The notes under the pieces: model-generated
What the model saw: the letters and a program-made list of their open reading frames with translations, nothing else
Database searches by the model: none
Told to the model about the DNA's origin: nothing
DNA from: Shinella pollutisoli
GTDB taxonomy: Bacteria > Pseudomonadota > Alphaproteobacteria > Rhizobiales > Rhizobiaceae
Reading direction: 5' to 3'
NCBI RefSeq assembly: GCF_024609765.1
Contig: NZ_JANFDG010000013.1
Location: forward strand, 1 to 64,000
DNA length: 64,000 nucleotides
Shown here: positions 52,634 to 61,800 of the stretch, piece after piece
Layout of the letters: each line of letters begins with the position of its first letter
Numbering within the stretch: position 1 is the stretch's first letter
Position numbers and translations under genes: made by a program

Positions 52634-52685
52634 TGGCGTCAGTCATATCCCTTTAATAAGGAAAAGCAATGACTTTGTGACGCCA
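52634..52685 (-). promoter_or_regulatory. DUF4760 unit promoter flanked by inverted repeats
   Basis: On the minus strand TTGCTT (52669-52664) and TATGAC (52647-52642) are 16 bases apart. The arms TGGCGTCA (52634-52641) and TGACGCCA (52678-52685) are perfect inverted repeats around this promoter, with GTCAT/ATGAC inside them. This may be an operator pair for looping. The leader ORF starts about 40 bases downstream. Confidence 0.5.
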
Positions 52686-52725
52686 ACGGATTTCGGGTCC
52701 GAGCTGATCGTGCGGAAGATAGGTT

Positions 52726-52771
52726 AAAAATCCTCCAACGCCCTGTGGGGCTCTCCGTTCCAGACGGAGAG
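52726..52771 (-). terminator. possible terminator after the giant gene
   Basis: On the minus strand CTCTCCG, TCTGGAA, CGGAGAG forms a 7-pair hairpin, then a small GCCC/GGGC stem and a run of five T. The spacing from hairpin to T run is long, so termination is uncertain. Confidence 0.35.
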
Positions 52772-52833
52772 AGCACCTTCGGCTGATAATGTCGAGTTCC
52801 CGGCTCGGCCGGTGCGGCGGAGCCGGAGTGGCT

Positions 52834-55800
52834 CTATCGATAGATCGTGTCCGGCAGCCGCTCGCGCAATTCCCGGCCCAGGTCCTGATTGGAGACCAGC
52901 ACGCCATCCTCGCGTTTGGCGGCGTTCCTCGCCCGTGTCCGGATGGAGCGCTGGAGCGTTTCCTTCGTGATCGCGACCCCGGCATGCAGCTTCACGGCGT
53001 TGAATGCCTTGATCTCGCCCAGGGCGTCGCCGGCTGCCGCCTTGTCCCCCATCATCGTCGCCAGAGCCCACCGGTTGATAAGCCGCTGCCGCTTTTCGCG
53101 GACCCGCGTCTCGGCGTTCTTCAGCGCGCTGTTGCGCTCCCACGTCTCCGCGACTTTCGCCGGCGTGAAGCCGACGGTCTGTGCGAGGAGATCGGAATAG
53201 TCGAGGCCGCTCGCGGGCAGGACCTCGTTGCCGCCGATCGACGTTACGCCTTCACTGGCGTAACGATAGGACCGTATCAGGTCTCGCACTGCCTTCGGCG
53301 CAACCATTTCCAGTCCGCGCGCGATGTCGCCGTCGGTCGCGAGCTCGAAGCCGCGATAGATCTGCTCGCCCAAGCTGACGGTGGCGCCAAGGCTTTGCGA
53401 CAGCCAATACTGATACTCGTCCTTGCCCTGCAACTCGCGGCCGGGGGAGCGGAACCAGAGATCGGGCATGCCGATGCGTGACGCGAGGTCGATGCCGAGA
53501 TAGTGCCCGGGCGCGCCGTTCAGGACGACCCCGCCGAGTTCCGGACCGAGGATGTCGATGACGCTGCCGCGGAAACGCTGCTCGAAATCCAGAGGGTCGT
53601 CGTCGTCGCCGAATATCAGCCCGGCGAGCGTCATGGCCAGATTGAACCCGAACATGCCGGTCACGCCGGCCATGGCGCCCATCATGCCCAGCACGCCGGC
53701 GAGCTGGTGGCGCGCCTCGCGCCTCGCCGCCGGCGTCTCGCCCTTGAACGACTGGTGCAGGTCCCGGAACATGCGGTAGAGCATGTTGATGTTGTGCTGG
53801 CGGAAGACGAGCGCCACCTTGGCGAAATCGTTCTGCATCAGAGCCGGGCGGCTGCTGTTGGCATAGTCGAAGTGGGTCTTCCAGGTGAGGTCGTGCGCGG
53901 TGTCGATCGCGGCCGACGTGCTCTGTCCGGCGGCGCGGGCCATCCGGTACGCGGCGAGCGCCGTCACCTCGCGGTTCCAGACCTCGGCGCGATGGAACAT
54001 CCACGAAATCGCGCTCATGACCTTGGCGCGCAGCGGGGTGTATTCGACGCCGGTCTCCCCGACGCCAGCGAGATCGTGCGATTGCGTGCGATCGATCAGG
54101 CCCGATTCGTAGAACGCCTCCATGGCCTTCCGCTCGTCGGCCGTCAGGTCCGCGTCGAGCACGGAGCCGCGGCCCGAGATCGTGTCGCGCGAGGCGCGGC
54201 CGATGGCGGCGGCCGCCTTCGCCAGGCCGCCGAAGCGGGCCCCGAGGATCGGCACGCCGAGCATGACGGTCTGGGTCATGTTGACCACGGCCGCGGCCGG
54301 CGAGGCGGCGAGGAACCATACGAAGGCCGTGCTGGTCATGGTCTGCGCTAGCTTGCCGCCGGTGGGGTTCATGACCCATTCGTGGCGGCTGGAAAGCTCG
54401 TTGGCGAGCGTCATTCCCCGCGCCTGATCGTCGGCCTCGCGCGCCTGGTCGACGGCCTGGTCCACGAGCTCCTGGAGCTCGAGGCCGTATTTCAGGCGGG
54501 CCATCTGGTGGGAGGCGTGGAACATGTGCGACGAGAACACGCGCAGCGCGTCGCGGGCGAAGCCGGCCGTGCCCTTGCGATGGATGAAACGCTTGCGCGT
54601 CGACAGGTCCGGCATCGATTCGAGGTAGCGCTGCCAGATCTGGTCCATGATGTCGGCGCCGACACCGGCACCGCCGAGAATTTCCTCGATCTCGGCCACG
54701 ATGCGCGGATCCATCGCCCGGCGGAGGTCGCTGCCGGCCTCCATCACGCCGCTTTCGATTTTCGCCGTTGGCAGTTCGCGCTGCAGCTCGCGCACGGCCC
54801 GCGTGCGGGCCGCCTCCGTCTCGTGCTTGGAGAAACTGAGGATGCGGCCATCGATGTCGCGCGCCGTGACGAAGTAGCGGCCGAAGCGTCCGAGCGGGAA
54901 GTAGGGCGCCTGCACCCGGCTGGCCTCGAAGGCGAGGCGCATGCGCGTCATGCGGGCCTTGGCGGCCCAACGCGCCTTCGTCGTCTCGGCCTTGTGGGCG
55001 CTCGCGGCATCTTCTTCGGCGTTGCGCCGGTCGATGCCGGAGAGGCCCGCGTCGCGGATCTTCTGCAGCGTTCGCTTGTAGCGCTCGTCGGCCTGGCGCA
55101 GCGCGATCTCTTGCGCCTTCCGGACGTTGTCGAGCAGGATCGCGTCCAGCTCCTCGGCCTGCGCCTTGTAGGCGTCGCGGACCTGCTCGAAGAGGGTGCG
55201 CCCCTTCGGCGGCAGCTCCATGAAGCGTTTGCGCAGCGCGGTGTAGCCGGGCAGCGCCTTCGTCTCCTCGTCGGTCCTGGACGGGTCGATGCCCGCCAGT
55301 GTCGCCTCGTGCATCAGGTCGGCGAGCGCCTGCGCCTTGGCCTTGTCCTTGCCGGCGAAGCCGAGGCGCGTGTACCTCAACCACTCCTGCGCGACCGCAT
55401 CCGCCTCGGCGTGCTTCTTGCCGCGGAACGCGTCCATCAGCCGCTTGACGCGCAGGTACTCGCCGACCGCGGTCATGTTCGGCCGGGCGAGCTCGCTGAA
55501 ATAGTTGAGCGGAATGGCTTTGAGCAGGGCGGGCTGCAAGTCTGTCAGCTTGCCGCGCAGTTCCTCGACGATCCGCGCCTCGGTTACGCGCTTTCCGGCT
55601 CGTCCTTCTCCCCGCCGGCGAGCTTCTCGCGAATAATCGTTCTGGCTTCCTTCAGCGAACTCGCCCGCACCGGGTCGCCGGGCGGGAGTTTCTCCAGGTA
55701 GGCGAGGTGCGTCCGCCAGCTCTGCAATGTGTCCCAGGGCGACGGCGGGTCGATGAACCCGATGGATGGTACGCGCTCGATCATTGAAGAAGCTCCTTGC

Positions 55801-58800
55801 CAAGGCAACCGCTGCCTCGTCGATGGCCTGGTCGAGGCCGCGCAAGGTGGCGGGATCATATTCGTTTTCCGTCCAGGTGTCGACAAGACCGGCGCGCTCG
55901 GCGGCCCGGAGAAGCGCCCATGGATGTGCGCGTGTCGCCTCCTGCGGCTCGATGTGGCCGTTCGTGATCAGGTTCTGGAGAGCCTGCCGCAGCCGGTCGT
56001 GTGCCTGACCCAGGGCCACGTCGAGATGTCGCCGGCGCGCGCCGGGATCCTCGAAGCCGGCCAGGACCTCGTTGCCGGAGTGCGAAAGGGCTGCCCGGCT
56101 CTGTGCCCCGCCGGCCCCGATGGCCCAGACGGAATAGAGGCCGGGATAGGCGAGATTGGCGAGGTCCTGCCGGCTCAACGGGCCGTTGCGCGGATGGTTG
56201 TGATAGACGACGACGCGCCGATCCGGGTTGACGAGTGCCGCGAGCAGCTTGTTGTTCATGCCGGTGGCGCTGTCATCGCCTGCTGTGCCGTAGTCGATCA
56301 GCGCACCGTCGTCGTCGAAGGCGACGAGATATTCGTGTCCCGTCTCCTCTCCCATTCTTCGGACGAGATCGACGGCGTTCGCCCTGATGCTCCTGCCGGC
56401 ATCGAAACCCGGTGCGGGCAGCGAGCGCAGCTTGCCGTCGGCGCCTGTAACAGGCGTGTCCGGACGCTTGTCCTTGACGGCCGGCATGGGCGCGACGTCG
56501 CTGCTCGCGGCTTCGGCGCCGATCGACGGCAAGGTAGCGGCGCCGGCCGGGCGCGGCCGCAACGCATCGAGCAGGCGCCTGTGACGCGAGGCGGTTTCCT
56601 CGAGCTCGGCCGTCCGGTTCCACGAGCCGATCTGCTTTTCGAGCGCCGGTACCTGTGCCTCGATGTCCGTGAGGCGGCTGCTGTCGGCCTCCGGAATGCC
56701 GACGAGGCGCCGGACCGTGTTGACGATGCGCATGGCGAGGCCGGTGGCGTCGACGTCGGCGGCATCGTGGACATCCACCTCGTAGCGGCGCGCGCCGGTG
56801 ATCGTCACCGAGAAGGCCCGGTCATGGAGATGTTCGATGCCGATGTCGAACCCTGCATAGGAACCGATCTTGTCGGCGCCGCCGTGCTCGATCAGTTCCC
56901 GCCGCATCTCGGCCGCGACGGTCGCGCCGAAGTCCTTCGGCTTGTCGAACGTGGTGCTGCCGACCGCGGCGCTGAACGGGGCGTCCGCGGCGTCGCGGGC
57001 CAAGGCCGCATCAGCCTCGACGGCGGCCCGCCGCGCGCGCAGCCGCTCGGCCTCGTCCTGAAGGGAACGGATGCGGCCCTTGATCCGGTGCTGCTCGCGA
57101 TCGTGCTCGATTGCCTGGCTCTCGAGCTGGCGAAGCTTCCGGCGCGTCTCCATCTCTTCGAGGATCAGCGGATTGCCCGAGGCTGCGGCCTTCATTTCCG
57201 CCGCATTCGCGGCTTCGCCCGCGATGTCCTCGATCTCGCGCGTTTTCACGTCACCCTTGCGGAGCTGCTGGATGAACCGGGCTTTCGCCTCGATGGTCTG
57301 CCACTGCCGTGCGTCGAGCGTGTTCTTGGTCGCATAGCGGAGGATCTCGATCTCGAACCCGTCCGGGTCCTTGATGTAGAGCTCATTGCCCTGACGGATG
57401 CCACGGCCGTCGCGCTGTTCCAGGTCGGACGGTCGCCACGGAGCGTCGAGGTGATGCAGCCCCACGAGGCGGTTCTGGACGTTGGTGCCGGCGCCCATCT
57501 TTGCCGTCGAGCCGAACAGGAATCGCACCCGGCCCGTCCGGACCTTCCCGAACAGCTCCTCCTTCTGCGCCTCGGTATTGGCGTCATGGATGAAGGCGAT
57601 CTCCGCCGGCGGCACGCCGCGGTCGATCAGCTTCTCGCGCAGATCGTCATAGACCGAGAATGGGCTCTGGAGCGCTAGGAAATCGTCCGGCGACATGTTG
57701 TCGAGCGCTTCCTGGGCGGCCTCGTCGCCCTCCTCGGCCCGCTTCATGAGATCCCGGATGCGGCCTTCCTCCGCGGCCCGGACCTTCTTCGGCGTCGACA
57801 GGTCGATGAAGACGAGCTGGGTGCCGCGCTCCTTGTCCCAGGCGTCGTACATGCGCTTCATTTCGTCCGCGGCGCGGTGGACCTTCGAGCCGGTGTGATC
57901 CGGATATGCAGTGTCGATCAGGCGCATGTCGAGCGCCGCCTTCCGGGCGTCCGACATGACCTTCAGCATGTTGTCTGCGCCCTTCTCGACCTTCTTGGGG
58001 AGATTTTCGGCCCGGTGAACCAGAGAGCCCTTCGGGAAGACGAGATTTCCGTTCTGGTCGGGCTTGCCCTCGCCGATATAGGCAGCCTGGTCGCTGGACC
58101 GTTCGACGACGATGTTGGTGGGCTTGCCGCCCTTGACCTTGGGCAGCGGCAGGGTTTTGCCGATGGCCGCGAGCTGGGCCTTGATGTCGTCGTTCGTCAC
58201 GACGTCGGCGAACGAACGGTATCGCTGCATCAGCTCCGGCACGTTCACGAATTTCGCGAACCGGCTGTTGAGCCTGTACTGACCGGAGGGGGAGAGCTCC
58301 CAATCCGTGACGATTTCGCCGAACACGCGCGCCCAGGCGTCGAAATGGGAAATGCCCATGGCGCGCAGGACGTCCTCGGCCAGGTAGCGGAGAATGGTGT
58401 ACATCTCCGCCATCGTGTTCGAGACCGGCGTGCCCGACAGGAACACGACGTTGTTGCCGCCGGTGCGCTCGAGGATGAAGCGGGTCTTCATGAAGAGATC
58501 GGCCGCCTTCTGGCTGCCCGCCGTATTGCCGAGGCCGGCCACGCGCTGCATGGAGGTCGAGTAGGCGAGGTTCTTGAATTCGTGCGCCTCGTCGACATAG
58601 AGCGCATCGATGCCGAGCTCGTCGAACGTGAGCCCGTCATCCTTCTTGCCGGCGTCGAGCAGACGCTCCATCTTGGCCTTGAGGTTGTCGCGCCATTTGG
58701 TGAGCTGCGCGACGTTGCGGCTCCTCTGTCCCGTTTCGCGCCGTAGCTCGTCGATCGACGCCTCAAGGTCGTCCATCTGCGCGGCGATGAACCGGGCCTC

Positions 58801-61800
58801 GTATTCCGGGCTCATGCCGATGCGGCCGAACGACGAATGGGCGACGATGACCGCATCCCAGTCGCCCGTGGCGATCCGGGCGAAGAGAAGCTTGCGGCGA
58901 TCCTTCTCGAAATCCGCCTTCGTCGCCGCGAGGATCTTGGCGCCGGGATAGAGCCGCACGAAATCCGCCGCCCACTGGCCGACAAGGTGGTTCGGCACGA
59001 CGAACATCGGCTTGCGGGCCTGCCCGATGCGCCGCTTCTCCATCGCGGAAGCGATTGCGGCGAAGGTCTTGCCGGCACCGACGGTGTGGTCCGCCAACGC
59101 CGTCCCGCTTTGCAGCGTCCGCCACACGAAATTCTTCTGGTGCGGCCGGAACGCGATGATATCGTCGCCGACCTTTCCCGGAAAGGTCAGGTGCGAACCG
59201 TCATAGGTCCGCTCGACGTCGGTGTTGAACGTGTCGTTGTAAAGGCGCGCCAGCTCCGCCCGCCGGGTGTCGTCGGCCCACAGCCAGCGTCGCCATTCCG
59301 CCTTGACGCGTTCCGCCTTTTCGTTCGCGGCATCCGTGGCGGCCTGGTTGACCACCGACTTGCCGTCGCTCGTCCGATCGTGGACGGTGATCTGCTGGCC
59401 GTTGAGCACGGCGCTGAGGACCGTTCCGACACCGGCTCGATCGGTGCCGTACATCGTGGCGGCGGCGGCCGACACGCTGGGCACGTCGATTTCCCATCGG
59501 GCGTTGGCGCGGGAGTAGACGGCCTTGCTGCCGGCGGAAGAAGCCGAGCCGGCGATATGGGTGATGAAGTCGGCGACATGGCGGGCGGGAAGCCAGGGCG
59601 CACCCGGCTTGACGTCGATGTCGACAGCCTCGATGTCGGCGGGGATGACGTCGCGCAGCGCGGCGACGTTGCGCCGGAAGGCCGGGTCGCGCTCGGCGGC
59701 GCGTTCCGCCTCCGCGAGCTTCGCCTTCACGTTCCTGGAAAGATAATGGTCGGCTGTCTCGTAGGCGCCCGCGGGCGTGCGGAACAGCAGGGGCCCGAGC
59801 TCGTCGATGATGGCCTCGACGGGTTTGCCATAAAGGGCGGACATGGCGTCGAGGTTGACGCGGCCATGGTCGTTGAGCACCGTCGCCAGCGCATCCTTGG
59901 CGCTCGCCGCGCTCGTCGGCCGGCGGTAGGGCTGTTGGGTGCGCCGCGTGAAGATGGCGGATTTCCCGGCGGACGGCGGCTTCGCCGTCTCGCCGGTCTT
60001 CTTCGCCATGGTGGCGCTCACGCCCTTGTCGAATGAGTGTTCGAGCGCACTGATCTGTGGCCACGTCGGGTCGTCTCGGAACAGCCGCTTGTTCACGTCC
60101 GCATTGATCGGGCCGTGCTTCTTGACGAAACCGTCGTAGAGGACGTTCAGGCGCTTGCGCAGGTTCTCGACCTGACCGTCGGTGGCGCGCTCGTCGATCT
60201 GCGCCCGCCGGAGCTTGGCGAAGGCATCCCGCACCCGCACCATGCCGGCGACGCGCTCGCGTGCGGTCTCGTTCGGGAAGGCGACGGCTTCGGAACGCGA
60301 CTGGCCGATATGATCCGGCAGACGGACATGTACCGTCCCGTCGGGCGCGGAAAACATCGTGCCGACCTCCACGTCGGACACCGTTTCGGGCACGGTGACG
60401 GCTTCCTGTGCCACCGGAGCGCCGGCCGCCGGCATGACGTTCTCGGGAAGGCTGCGGACGGCCTCAGCGAGATCGGCGGCGAGATCTGCACCGTCTCGCG
60501 CGACGAGGGCGGGATCGTCCGGGCCGTACATGGTGCCGAAGGCGCCGAAATCGCCCAGCATCATGTCGGGATTGTCGATGAAGTAGCGGTTGAGCGGCAC
60601 CGGCTTGCCGTCGCGGCCGGTCCATGTGCCGACCTCGACCCACCGCTTGTCGGCCGTGTCGCCATCCTGGCGCCGGCGCAGCAGCACGATATCCGTTGTA
60701 ACTTCGGTGCCGGCGTTCCTGAGGAACGCATTATTCGGAAGGCGGATCGCGCCAACGAGATCGGCGCTCTTGGCGATGTGCTGGCGGGCGGCGGCGTTCG
60801 CGCCGTCGAGGAAGCGGTTCGTCACCACCATGGCCAGCACCCCACCCGGGCGGAGCGCTTCGACCGATTTCGCGATGAAGAAGTTGTGGATCGAGAACTT
60901 GTTGAGGTGCCGGCGCTGACGGTCGTAGAGCCGCTCCGACCCGAAGGGCGGGTTGCCGGCGACAACGTCGAAATGATCATCGGGCACGGTGAGCTTCTCG
61001 AAGCCTATCGGAGCCTGGATGTTCGCGGTCGGATACAGGTGCTTCGCGATGCTGCCGGTGATCCGGTCCAGCTCGACGCCGGTGATCGCCGTTCCGCTAC
61101 GCAGGTCGCCCGGCATCAGTCCGAGGAAGTTGCCGGCACCGACTGACGGCTCCAGCATCTGGCCGCCCCTGAACCCGAGCCGGCGCATGATGTCCCATAT
61201 CGCGGAGACGACCTCCGGCGCCGTGTAATGCGCGTTGCGCGTCGAGGATTCGGCGGCGGAATACTCTTCCGGGGAGAGCAGCGCCTTGAGCTCGGCGGCT
61301 TCCTTCTCCCAGCCCCCGGCGACGCTACCGTCCTCGCGGGGAAAGGCGGCGCGCAGTCCGCCCCAGCCGACCCATTTGGCCAGCACCGACTGCTCGTCGC
61401 GTGTGGCGGGGCGTTTCTCCTCTTCCAGACGGCGCAGGAGCTTGATGGCGCGGACGTTCGTTGCGAATTTCGCCTTCTGGCCGCCGGTGCCGAGCTCGTC
61501 GGCGTCGGTGATGACGTAGTCGACCGGTCGAGCCTGCGCCGGCACGGCGGCGGATTGGACTTCGGCCGCGTTCGATGCTACATTTTTCGCGCCGGTTCGT
61601 CGGCTAGCGTTGGCATCCGACGGTTTCGCAGGGGCGGTGTCTGACCTGGCGTCCCTGCCGGCATTTTCTCCCTTCCACAGATCCTGCAGCGTGGCCGTCG
61701 ATCGGTCCGATCGGCGCGGCACATCGGTTCGGAAAGCCGTCAGCAGCCATGTCTTGGCCGTGCCGTCGAAATCGAGCCTGACGCCGGCGCGGCCCGTCTC

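Noticed and set aside
53252-55384. 710-codon frame inside the giant gene
   Set aside because: Arginine-rich shadow of the real frame; all domain motifs lie in the giant frame.
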